From Toxonevra muliebris (taxonomy: Eukaryota; Arthropoda; Insecta; Diptera; Pallopteridae), in contig OY829329.1 of NCBI GenBank assembly GCA_963691655.1, positions 17,312,708 to 17,376,707 of the forward strand: DNA of 64,000 nucleotides, in the 5' to 3' direction. A program made the position numbers and the translations under genes. The notes below the pieces were generated by a model. It did no database searches, was not told where the DNA came from, and saw only the letters and a program-made list of their open reading frames with translations. Position 1 is the first letter of the stretch. Every line of letters begins with the position of its first letter. This document shows positions 35,950-47,445 of this stretch, piece by piece.

Positions 35950-36700
35950 GTTTGATTTCACCCTATAAGGACCCCAAATTCACGGGAATTTTTTGTCCTC
36001 TCCTCGTATGTATGTTTCCAGAGAACCGTCCCGAATACATTAACTAGTTTCCTATTTAAGGAATTTTTCTACATTTGAGTTTTTTTTTTACGCGAGTTAA
36101 AATTTCAAAAAAATAGCACAGTCTGAAAAATTTTGGTTTATATCAGACTCAAAAACCGAAATATATGCTTTCTAATATATTTGTGACGCTAAGTTTCGTT
36201 GATTGCAGAATTTTGGGAACTCAAAATATTCTGATAGAACAAAATGCCAAATTCAATCATTTCTGAAAATTTTCTGTAAAAACTTAATCAACACGGGTAA
36301 TGGCTACTTTGGTTATGGGATCTGAAAAATGTAGTCATTTTACTCAATATTTTCATTCTAGCATTCAAAAATTTGGGTTCCAACGAGTGTTTTTCAGAAA
36401 AATAGGATAGGTTCCGAACGGAACTTTTACTTCGGAACTCTTTTTTTCTCCACTAAAACACTTTTCTTCTTTTCTTTGCAATGTTTCTCAGAAATTTTGA
36501 TTTTTGATGACGACTTGAAATCTGGGGCTTAAAAAACGAAGGTATGGATAATTTTAGTTGAAGTTCTCGTTTCAGCTTTTTATATAATTTAAATTCTATC
36601 AAGTTTTTGGGGAAAAATGGTTTGGGTCCCAATTAGTCTACTTTTCTAGTTTGAAATTGTATTTTCCTTTTTCTGGATTGGTCTTTGCAGCGCTCTCGTT

Positions 36701-38616
36701 TTAGTCACTCGGCTTCCCTGAAATTTTCAAATAGATTGCGGCCTGCAATTTATTCTAGGGTTCTTATGGCATGTAAACTCAAAGTTTCTCACTTTTATTC
36801 CTATATAATCTCATTACTTTAGTTTTTTATTTGGAATTAGTTTTTTCTGATCTGGATAGCTGTATGTATTTACTTTCTTGATTTTTAAAGAATTTTTTGT
36901 CTTCAGACATTTCAATTTATTTCCCATGAATAGAAATATTTTTATGACTTTCTTATGATGACATTGAATGGCAGGTAGAGGGTTTATTATAAACTAAAAC
37001 TCAGGTAGTGTTTACTTTCCCGACTAGATAGTTTAAGACTTTGGAGTTATAAAAAAAATAAACCATCGGAATTGGTGGTATCTTAAAGAATTTTAAAACT
37101 TTGAAATGATTTTCTAATATTAATCTAACCACTAGCGGATTCAAAGGAAACGAGGAGTTTTGGGTTAAGCCCGATAAATATTTTAAAATACTTTTTGAAG
37201 GAACGAAAAACCTGAACCTTTTTTTTCTGCTTGACTGTAGTACAAGTTCAACGGGTTCGATGTTAAGCATAGAATTGAATTTACAAAAAAGAAAGTTATT
37301 AGCTGCGGTTTTATACGTGTAAACTAGGTCCCATAATTAGAAGTCAACTAAACCGAGTATCCTATAAAATAAATTGTATATGGATAAACAATTGGCTACA
37401 TTGAGATAAGTTTCCTCCATTCAAACAAAATATATCGACGTCAGGGGTCAATGTTTTGGTTACCAATTATTTTAAGTTCTTGCCATAAAACTGTAGAGAA
37501 TATAAACAAATAGTTTATAAAATTAAAAAAAAGATGTATGCTACACTTGTAATTGTACGTGAACTAATATAAATTTTGTTAGTGTATGCATATATATTTG
37601 TGTGTGTGTGTGTGTGTAGATGTCCCTTAGGTCACCACTCTTCGCAACAAAACAAGTCAACACCATGTGGAGCAACACTGGAGAGCCTTAAACAACAACA
37701 AAAACAAAAACAACAACGACAAATTGCCAATGTCCACCTTTTGTAAGAAGCAGTTGGAAAAAACAACAACAAAACTAAAAAAAAAGTAAAAGAAAAAAAG
37801 GGGCGTCTAAATAAAAATTTCCGGGATTTTTCATGTCACTTTTTTCTCACACACACACACATACTCTTTAGTTACTTCACACTCTCTTGTTACTTTACAC
37901 TCTCTCGCCCTCTTACACCCACTCAGTTTGTATTGTTTCCCGTTTTATTGTGTTTTGTATACTCAAAACAGCAGGTGGAAGTTGTTGATGGTGTTCGGTG
38001 TCGCTCTCACTCTTTTTTTCTCTCTCTCTCTCTCTTTGTCCAAGCTCGTGTGAGTTTGATACCCTGTTATTTGTTGTTGCTATTTTTGTATTCTTATGAA
38101 TATTATGCCACCTATAAAGTTTTTTTTTTGTAAATTTTTTTTCTAAACTTTGTTTTTTTTTTTTGTATACAATTTTTTATTACGCTTCCTTATTGTTAGC
38201 AGTTAGTCGTTGTTGTTGTAGTTGTTATTGTAGCCCTTGGTGACAATAAGGCAAAAGTTTTCCTTTTCTCATTTATTATTTGTTTGTTTGTTGTTGTTGT
38301 TTTATAGTAGCTTTTGTTTAAAATTGTTGAAAATTACTTTGAATTGAGTGTGGAAAAAAAATAACAATAAATAAATAAATGAATAATTTTATACTCTTAG
38401 GTATACAAAATTGGGCTGCAAAAAAAAACAAAAGATGGAAATAAAAATCTTTGAATTCACAATTGGGTTGAAAATAAATACAAACAATTCAATTCAAAAA
38501 CTGTCATGAACAGATTCATTGAACAAATTACTGTAATTTTGTATGTATGGAGCATCAATATTTCGATGTGGGGGAGGTCCATGACAAAAGTATGTTTTGA
38601 GTTTGTAAAATATCAC
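36701..38616. other. Non-coding DNA with simple repeats
   Basis: This stretch contains a GT tract (37600-37617), AAC/ACA repeats (37691-37720), a CA tract (37850-37861), a CT tract (38016-38035) and a GTT stretch (38205-38230). An open frame that starts at 38506 runs into the minisatellite and shows no conserved start. No gene was recognised. Confidence 0.55.
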
Positions 38617-40749
38617 CAAAGACCAGAGACCAGACCAAAGACCAGACCAGACCAGAGACCAGACCAGAGACCAGACCAGAGACCAGACCAAAGACCAGAC
38701 CAAAGATCAGACCAAAGACCAGACCAAAGACCAGACCAAAGACCAGACCAAAGACGAGACCAGAGACAGACCAGACCAGAGACCAGACCGGAGACCAGAC
38801 CAGAGACCAGACCAGACCAGAGACCAGACCAGACCAGAGACCAGACCAGACCAGAGACCAGACCAGAGACCAGACCAGAGACCAGACCAGAGACCAGACC
38901 AGAGACCAGACCAGAGACCAGACCAGAGACCAGACCAGATACCAGACCAGAGACCAGACCAGAGACCAGACCAGAGACCAGACCAGAGACCAGACCAGAG
39001 ACCAGACCAGAGACCAGAGACCAGACCAGAGACCAGACCAGAGACCAGACCAGAGACCAGACCAAAGACCAGACTAGAGACCAAACCAGACCAGAGACCA
39101 GACCAGAGACCAGACCAGGGACCAGACCAGAGACCAGACCAGAGATCAGACCAGAGACCAGACCAGAGACCAGACCAGAGACCAGACCAGACCAGACCAG
39201 ACCAGACCAGACCAGACCAGACCAGACCAGAGACCAGAGACCAGAGACCAGAGACCAGAGACCAGAGACCAGAGACCAGAGACCAGAGACCAGAGACCAG
39301 ACCAGACCAGACCAGACCAGAGACCAGACCAGAGACCAGACCAGACCAGAGACCAGACCAGAGACCAGAACAGAGACCAGACCAGAGACCAGACCAGAGA
39401 CCAGACCAGAGACCAGACCAGAGACCAGACCAGAGACCAGACCAGAGACCAGACCAGAGACCAGACCAGAGACCAGATCAGAGACCAGACCAGAGACCAG
39501 ACCAGAGACCAGACCAAAGACCAGACTAAAGACCAAACCAGACCAGAGACCAGACCAGAGACCAGGGACCAGACCAGAGACCAGACCAGAGATCAGACCA
39601 GAGACCAGACCAGAGACCAGACCAGAGACCAGACCAGAGACCAAACCAGAGACCAGACCATAGACCAGACCAGACCAGAGACCAGACCAGAGACCAGACC
39701 AGAGACCAGACCAGACCAGAGACCAGATCAGAGACCAGACCAGAGACCAGACCAGAGACCAGACCAGAGACCAGACCAAAGACCAGACTAGAGACCAAAC
39801 CAGACCAGAGACCAGACCAGAGACCAGACCAGAGATCAGACCAGAGACCAGACCAGACCAGAGTCCAGACCAGACCAGAGACCAGACCAGACCAGAGACC
39901 AGACCAGAGACCAGACCAGAGACCAGACCAGAACAGAGACCAGACCAGAGACCAGACCATACCAGAGACCAGACCAGAGACCAGACCAAAGACCAGACTA
40001 GAGACCAAACCAGACCAGAGACCAGACCAGAGACCAGACCAGAGACCAGACCAGAGACCAGACCAGAGATCAGACCAGAGACCAGACCCGACCAGAGTCC
40101 AGACCAGACCAGAGACCAGACCAGAGACCAGAGACCAGACCAGAACAGAGACCAGACCAGAGACCAGACCATACCAGAGACCAGACCAGAGACCAGACCA
40201 GAGACCAGAACAGAGACCAGACCAGAGACCAGACCAGAGACCAGACCAGAGACCAGACCAGGGACCAGACCAGAGACCAGACCAGAGATCAGACCAGAGA
40301 CCAGACCAGACCAGAGTCCAGACCAGACCAGAGACCAGACCAGACCAGAGACCAGACCAGAGACCAGACCAGAGACCAGACCAGAGACCAGACCAGAACA
40401 GAGACCAGACCAGAGACCAGACCATACCAGAGACCAGACCAGAGACCAGACCAGAGACCAGAACAGAGACCAGACCAGAGACCAGACCAGAGACCAGACC
40501 AGAGACCAGACCAGAGACCAGACCAGAGACCAGACCAGAGACCAGACCAGAGACCAGACCAGAGACCAGACCAGAGACCAGACCAGAAACCAGACCAGAG
40601 ACCAGACCAGACCAGAGACCAGACCAGAGACCAGACCAGAGACCAGACCAGAGACCAGACCAGAGACCAGACCAGAGACCAGACCAGAGACCAGACCAGA
40701 GACCAGACCAGACCAGAGACCAGACCAGAGACCAGACCAGAGACCAGAC
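38617..40749. repeat. 2.1-kb minisatellite of ACCAG and ACCAGAG units
   Basis: The whole block is made of the pentamer ACCAG and the heptamer ACCAGAG, most often paired as the 12-mer ACCAGACCAGAG, with local runs of pure pentamer (about 39181-39230) and pure heptamer (about 39232-39300). Point variants (GACTAG, GATCAG, GAACAG, CCATACC, GAGTCC) mark longer blocks repeated at about 210-450 bp. Because 12 is a multiple of 3, long frames stay open on both strands: 385 codons on + (ETRP repeats) and 718 on the minus strand (SGLV and WSLV repeats). Neither has a signal peptide, start context, splice sites or non-repeat domain, so I do not call a protein. Confidence 0.96.
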
Positions 40750-41868
40750 TTTAATACAGCATTTATCAATAACGTTAAGTCAGTCTGTTGATAATTACCG
40801 CTAAGTGCACTTAAACAGACTCTTAAAAATCTGTTTTAGGACACTCACTCTAGAATTAAAATTAATTTTCACTAATGTTCAGGAACTCTCAGTTTCATCT
40901 AACACTTCAGTAATGTAGAACTGAGGTATAAACTGTAAAAATAATAGGAGCTTTTGGAGTACCCAATTCAACCTATAGAGTCCTTGAACTGTCTCTCAAA
41001 CTTTTCTCATTTGTTCATTTCAATTCAATTAAGTTTCATATAATTTGTTTGCACCAGTGAACTTTAAAGGGGAAAGCGCAAAATTCCTTATAAGATAAAT
41101 GCGAATATAATTTTTTAATACGGGGTTTATTTTGCAAGGGACGTCCTGCCCCCCTCACAAGTGTTAGTTAGGGAAACATCAGGTAGAAGAACGTTTTGCA
41201 ACTACATCCATCTATGACATGGCAATTTTAACTAAACCATAAAGGCGTTAATTTGTAAAGCATTCATTTTGTTGGTTTTTGTTTGCAGCTAATGCCATGT
41301 GTCCATGCTAAAGATTAAATTTACTTTTAACAACCAATGGTTTGTCACATGCAACCAGTATCTACATCTATATTACAAAATGTCATAAGGGTGTATTGAA
41401 AAATAAATAATCAAATGAAGACTGGAACACAATGGAAAACAGAGAGAGTAAAATGAGTAGAATGAAGCTAAAATTCTCAGATGTGCCATATATTTCTGGC
41501 AAAACAATTAAACCTAAATGAAAAATGTGCCTAATCGGTTTCTGCCCACATTCAAGCCATCAAATTATAGTTTCCAGCCAATTCGAGGACAATTACTCGG
41601 TAGTGAGGAAGGACCCTAGACCGCAGTTATTAGGTACCATGCTGAAATTCAAGCAGTTTAGCTCAACCAAATATTGACTAGCAGAAACAGAAAACCGATC
41701 ACTGTCACTCAACAGGAAAACTTAAGCTAATTTTCAATGCGAATCCTTGGCGCAGGTACAGAACGAAAATAAAATAGTTCCTCTAATAACACTGTACAAC
41801 AAAATGGGCCTAAAAGAAATTTCTGAGTTCTCATATGGCTTTTCTGGAGTTGTTTTCGATGCTGATCA
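40750..41868. other. Non-coding DNA, nothing recognised
   Basis: AT-rich, mostly single-copy-looking sequence immediately after the minisatellite ends in ACTTTAATACAGC. The only open frame (41747-41941) runs into the AATTCC foldback repeats and has no recognisable domain. Confidence 0.5.
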
Positions 41869-42008
41869 CAAACTGTCGAACTGTAATTCCATTACAGAGG
41901 AATTGGAAATTTTAATTACTAATTACAATTCCCAAGAATAGAATTGAAAAACTGTTGATTGTATTACAAGGAATCAATTCCTAAAGTAATCATTACTTCC
42001 CCGCTCTG
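41869..42008. mobile_element. Truncated copy of the AATTCC foldback element
   Basis: The segment contains TGTAATTCCATTACAGAGGA and ends AAAGTAATCATTACTTCCCC followed by GCTCTG. It matches the right terminus of the neighbouring complete element (AAGGAATCATTACTACCCAA then CTCTG). The left half is missing. Its end lies only 13 bp from the start of the next copy. Confidence 0.5.
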
Positions 42009-42013
42009 CATAC

Positions 42014-42503
42014 AATATCATCAGAGCTGGGTAAATTCAATTACATTACATTCTCAATTCCAATTACACGGAATTGTAATTGGTACTTAAATGTTTTCAA
42101 TTCCTTGGTAATGGAATTGATAAAACTTTCAATTCCATTACAAGGAATTGTAATCGGTAATTAAAATTTTTAAATTCCTAGGTAATGGAATTGGAAAAAT
42201 TTTCTATTCCATTACAGGGAATTGTATTTTGTAATTAAAAATATATCAATTCCTTAAAGGAATTGAAAGTGTAATTGAAAAGAACATTAGAATTTATTAT
42301 TTAAGTATAATCAATTACTTTCTTGGAATTAAATTCCAATTTAGTTGGAATGATTCCTCGAGGAATCGGTAATTTGAAAGTTTTATCAATTCCATTACTA
42401 AGGAATTGAAAACATTAAAGTACCAATTACAATTCCTTGTAATTGGAATGGAGATGGAATTTAATTCCTAAAGGAATCATTACTACCCAACTCTGATTAT
42501 CAC
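42014..42503. mobile_element. Foldback element of AATTCC/GGAATT repeats, hAT-like ends
   Basis: The 474-bp element (42022-42495) begins CAGAGCTGGGTAA and, reverse complemented, its right end reads CAGAGTTGGGTAGTAA. Inside, long inverted blocks match, for example GGAATTGTAATTGGTACTT and TTTTCAATTCCTTGGTAATG on the left against their complements on the right. The flanking octamers AATATCAT and ATTATCAC agree at 6 of 8 positions, consistent with an aged 8-bp hAT-type duplication. CAGAG ends also suit hAT. It has no coding frame and could fold into one large hairpin. Confidence 0.68.
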
Positions 42504-43170
42504 TGTTGATCCTGAATAAAAAAATCTATTTTTAGAAATGAAAAATCATGAATTCCCCTTGTCTTCTGCCCTCCCTGCACCCTTTCTAGATTCGCTAGTG
42601 CGGATAATGATAATGAATTTTTTTTAATTTCTTTAAGAGGAAACGTTGGAAATATATGCCTTGGGGCAATGCTTTTCTAGTTCCTACTAGAAAACTCTTT
42701 AGGACTGTGAAGTTAAAAATTTTGTAGCTTTTATTATGCTTTTAATTTACCTGAAGATGTTTTCTGATTTTCGAAATTATTTTGCTTCTCTGAAATAGTT
42801 CGGCAGTTGCTAAGGTGGATAGGTAGGAAGAATATAGCACAGAAAACTACAAGGTGCTCTTAAGAATCAATATGATGTCAAGTCCTATTTGCTATTTAGA
42901 TATATGATTTATTATAATTTAAAATAAAAAATGTGCCACAGCTAAAAATAATTTGGAGATTAATTTTAGGTTATTGATCACGAATCTAAAATCGATTTGT
43001 TTGCGGATCTCCTCTGGTTTGATTTTGATATAACCGGGGAAAGAAATCCTCTAAATACAATACCAAAAATTCGATAAATCTAATGAGTTGCCGGTGCTCA
43101 AAACTTAAACAATCCTTTTTTATAGCCAGAAAGATGCTAAGTTAAATGCTAATGAGCTAAATCGTTTACG
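42504..43170. other. Non-coding DNA, nothing recognised
   Basis: This contains TTTCTAGATTCGCTAGTGC at 42583-42601, the exact reverse complement of 2013-2031 and similar to hAT ends, but I found no partner terminus nearby. The rest is AT-rich and featureless. Confidence 0.45.
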
Positions 43171-44150
43171 AGGGCATGGTACCTCCCATACAATTGGAAT
43201 TTCCAAAAAGTTACGTTGAAGGAAATTATAAAGTAAATTAATTTAAAATCAATACTTTTAAACAATTTTTGTGAACATTTTTAATATTGGGCTAAAACCA
43301 CGCCTACTTCCCATATAAGTAAAATTTTCAAAAACTAATAATTGTACCAAATTCGTTATACATAATTGGAATGATGTCAAAAATTTCTGTGGCGTAAATG
43401 GTCAACATTGGACAATAACCACGCCTACTTCCTATATAAGTGAAATTTTCAGAAATTGATATCAAAGGAAATGGTACAGAAAATCAAACTAAATTCAGTA
43501 CACACAGTTTTATAGCCTTAAAAAATAGATGTTGTGAAAATTGTCAACATCGGGCAATAACCACGCCTACTTTCTATACAAGTGAAATTTTCTAAAATTG
43601 ATATCAAAGGAAATGGCAAACCAAATTAAAGTAAATTCAGTACACAAAACTTTAATAGCAGTAAAAATATATGTTGTGAAAATTGTCAACATCGGGCAAT
43701 AGCCACGCCTACTTCCTATACAAATGAAATTTTCTAAAACTGATATCAAAGGAAATAGCACAGAAAGTTGGACCAAATTCACTACGTTTAATTAAAATAG
43801 TTTTAGAAACAGCTCTTGTGGAAATTGCTAATATCGGAAAATAACCACGCCTACTTTCTATACAAGAAAAATGTTAAAAAATTGAAATAAAAAAATGGCA
43901 AAAAAAATCAATCTAAATTCGGTACACACTGTGTTAGCATCTTTAAAAATAAATGTTGTAAAAATTGTCAATATCAGGCAATAACCACGCCTACTTCCTA
44001 TACAAGTAAAATTTTCAAAAATTAATATTAAAGAAAATAACAAAGAAAATTAAACTAAATTCGGTATACACTGTGTTAATAGCCTTAAAAATAGATGTTA
44101 TGAAAATTGTCAATATAGGGAAATAACCACGCCTACTTTTCATTAAAAAA
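43171..44150. repeat. Tandem array, about 141-bp unit, 7-8 copies, with conserved CCACGCCTACTT
   Basis: CCACGCCTACTT occurs at 43298, 43419, 43561, 43703, 43844, 43984 and 44127, giving spacings of 121, 142, 142, 141, 140 and 143 bp. Each unit continues with (C/T)CTATACAAGTGAAATTTT, usually GATATCAAAGGAAAT, AAATTCAGTACACA and TTGTGAAAATTGTCAA. A degenerate eighth copy (TACCTCCCATACAATTGGAA) precedes the array at about 43181. Two minus-strand frames that read through it are artefacts. Units differ by point changes, with the CCACGCC block the most constant part. Confidence 0.9.
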
Positions 44151-46763
44151 AAAAACAGAACTCATTGAAATTTTTTCATAAAAGTGACCGGCTTTTTATC
44201 ATGAATTTATTGGTTAATTTTTCCAGATGGGGCTTAATTACAGTCTAGAATTTATTCAAAATTAATAATAAAAATTACGAGCTAAATTCATTTGAGAATT
44301 TGAAAAATTTTTCATTCAATTCAAACTTTGATTTTCACAAATTTTGCTACATCCTAATAACTGCACAAACAAATACAATTACACACACACATACACACCT
44401 AGTATATAGACTATAAAAACTAGTAAAGGTATTTGATAACAATTAAACGAACTTTTAAACATTTCTTACGACATAACATCAATTAAAAAAAAAAGTTTCC
44501 TTTGTCTCGAACTAATGCCATTGAACGTTGTTCTTGTTTCTGTTGTTTGTTGTTGTTATTGCTAGTTATTGTTGTTGTTTTTTTTATACCTAACCATTGT
44601 GCTTTGCAACACTATTACATACCATTTGTGTCATGCAACAATGTAATTGCCACTGTCGTTGTCATTTCCGTTGGACACGAAGTTACATAAAAACTGGAGG
44701 GGAAAAAAACCAAAAAAAAAAAAAAAATGAAATAAAAAAGAAATTTACAACATGGCAGCTATAAGACAGGAGACAAAAACAAAAGGGCAGCTAGCGAAAA
44801 AAAAAACAAAAAACAAAACCAGTGAAGCACCTGCAAAACAAAGGTAAAAATATACAATAACTAAGTAGAGGTGTTGCAGTTGGGAGTTACTGTGAGACTC
44901 AATGCCTCAATTAGCACAAATTGAAAATAACACAAAATGTGTAACTAAAAATGTGTGCTGTAGTGTTTGGTTATTGGTTGTTGTTGTGGACTTTATACCA
45001 ATCGAGTTAACTTGATATTTTATCTTTATGTCTCACACGTTTACATGAGATAGTGCTAGGAGTAATAGTCGTACAAGTGAAGTGTGTCTATAATATATAT
45101 ATAAGTGTGTGTGTGTATGTTCGTGTGTGTTAGTGTCTACGTCAGTGCGCTTAATTGTCGCAATTAATTTGGCTAGCGGCATTATAGAGTGTCATTTTAT
45201 AAGGTTCTATAACATTCTTGTGGCCAAGTTTACTTAAGCATTTGAACGCATGCACACACACACACACACATATATAAATAACAAACATACAAATCGAGGC
45301 ACACTTTTAGACACGATACACAAACATACACATATTGACCACTACCTTTCGTGTTATATTCACTTTTAGTCAATTTGGTTATCCGAAACGCCTCCTTAAT
45401 TTATATCTATGTCTTTCACATTCAATGCTCTTTATTTACTATAGTAGATACATATATGTATGTGTGTGTGTGTGCGTGAGTGCATACCTGAGTGAAGGAT
45501 TATATGTGTGTGCATGTATATGAGTGGTTAATACCAACTACTAGTTACCACCAAATCGATTGGCACCTTTTGCTGACCATTTACCGTCGAAGTCAACGTC
45601 GACGTCGTTGGTGTCGTCTGACATTTTCCCCACTTCATATACTGTGTAAAGGCATGTGACTATAGGTGTGTGTATAAGTGTTAGTGCGTTTTGTGTATTT
45701 TTCATTGCCACGATTTTCAAATCGAATATTATCCACTTGGGGATTCTAATTTCATGTTTGTTGTTTCACTATAATTTGTAGTTATGTAGGTGAGTATCAA
45801 ACACGTTTAGTTTAACTGAAATGTGCACACGATAAACCATTTTCAAAGTTTATGAAATTACGCAAAAAATGCCTGGTAGTTAAGATTTTATTGCTATAAT
45901 GCTATGATCACATGAGTGTGTGTCCGTGTTAGATTTATGGCACGTGTCGGAGCTTTCAAATGTGAAATGTATTTTCAGAAAACTCAGGCAGTCCTTGAGT
46001 TTGTTATATGTAAATAAAATTTTACTGATGTGGTTAATTTAAGGCGGATTCATCGATGTTTTTTCTTTATAAGAAGTTTCTATGCTCTCAATTTAAGAAA
46101 GCAAAATCTCATATAAGAAACGAAATGAAAGATCGGCATTCGGTCTCTAAAACTAAAACTTAAACTCAAAAACTTCATATAAAAAAATTAAAATACAGTA
46201 TGGCACTCGGTTAATGAATTCACCTTTACGGTGGAAATTTATCTATTTTAGTTTTGCATGGCTAATGACGATGAAAACACAAAAATACTCAAGAAGGCTA
46301 ACTCTGCGAGAGCGCTAGATCTATAAAATAAAATTTTTCCTTAACCTAGGAGAAATTCACTAGAGCAGGAATACGCACTTGGACCTAAAAGGGCTGGTGG
46401 TAATGCCGAAATGAAGGAGAAGAAGAACTATTGTGAGAGAGTTGGAAAAAGAGCATCAACAAAAACGATGTAAAAAATTGATTTTAGTGAAAGTGACATA
46501 AAAATGTTTGAGAGCAAAAACGGGATAACAATAACTGAACTGGGCTAAGTTAAATAACCATAGTGCATGAGTGCAAAAGTAAAAAAAAGAAATTCAGAGC
46601 AAAAACAAAATTCGAGGTGTTCTGTTTTTGCTCTGAAATATTGATTTAATTTGTTGTCCTTTTTGAATTTTTTTTTCTTTGTTCATGACCATTGAACAAA
46701 ATGTATGAGATTTTCATCGCCAAGGGGGAGAGGTTTCGGTGTTAAAATCTCTTGATATCACTA
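44151..46763. other. Non-coding DNA with microsatellites and one hairpin
   Basis: GTT/TTG-rich stretch (44540-44580), CA tracts (44379-44396, 45253-45270) and GT tracts (45105-45130, 45459-45475). A dispersed-repeat copy with AAAATGTATGAGATTTTCAT lies at 46698-46717. The block at 46440-46660 is related to the 160-bp array at 13 kb and contains a perfect hairpin, listed separately. No gene was recognised. Confidence 0.5.
46593..46637. repeat. Perfect 15-bp inverted repeat (hairpin)
   Basis: TTCAGAGCAAAAACA (46593-46607) and its exact complement TGTTTTTGCTCTGAA (46623-46637) are separated by 15 bp. It could mark the junction of two head-to-head copies of the TTTTGCTCTGAA repeat. Confidence 0.85.
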
Positions 46764-47445
46764 GTGTATACATTAGATGGCTTATTTGCTCCATACATTT
46801 TGCTAAAGTATTTCAGATCTTCATCGTGACAGCAGAATATGAAAATAGGGTGCTAAAAACCAATTAAAATGAAAAAAATTTAAATTTGCGAAAACTGGAT
46901 GCGCTACTCCGAAAACCGTGATTTTAAAGGATGTTTTATAATAGATTTGGAATTTTGTATGGAAAAAGTATTAAACTTGCATATAAAAGCTTTTCAGATA
47001 TCCATACCTACGTAAAAAATGCCGCTAAAGCGAGCTTTTTGATACAACTGAACACAAAGCCACGTTTGGCCATTTGGCACTTTTTTTTTTACGGATTTTC
47101 AAATTCACCCGTTAGGATTTTGAAGATAGCGGTAATTTTTTAAAAATAAATGTACGTAGCATTGTAAGTAATTCAATTTAGTTTATTTAAAATACAAAAA
47201 TAGAGTTATATTTTCAAATAGAGTTATATTTGAACTAGTAAATTAACTCTTAGTGAACCCATGTCGAGTACAATCAAGTTCACTTTTGACAAATGTCGCC
47301 AAAAAATTGCAAAAAACAAAGCAGGAGTTGAAAAAATTACCTTAAATTAGTGAAACTTACCAATTAAGAAGTAACTACTAACTTTTAACATTTTCTCCAT
47401 ACTTAATCGTTTGTGTCAAAACTGTTGATATATATCAATATGTAA

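Larger units (their letters stand above)
31986..36700. repeat. Diverged long repeat, several copies, interrupted by insertions
   Basis: A unit with the markers CTACTTTGGTTCTGG, then about 90 bp later GAATTCGAACGAAAGTTTTG, then TTTAGAGGTTTTTGCTCC and GGAGAAAGTACAAC recurs. Copies start near 32130, 33108, 34105, 34365 and 36300. The first two are 976 bp apart for both the first and last marker, of which about 597 bp is an inserted inverted-repeat element, so the native unit is about 380 bp. Copies are highly diverged and contain no coding frame. A dead mariner sits between two of them. Confidence 0.6.

Noticed and set aside
38613..40769. 718-codon minus-strand frame and 385-codon + frame
   Set aside because: Both are pure translations of a 12-bp minisatellite with no unique domain, start context or splice signals. 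Both strands being open follows from the unit length.
43171..44150. CRISPR-like array because of regular spacing
   Set aside because: The whole unit of about 141 bp is repeated, not a short repeat with unique spacers, and the DNA is clearly eukaryotic.
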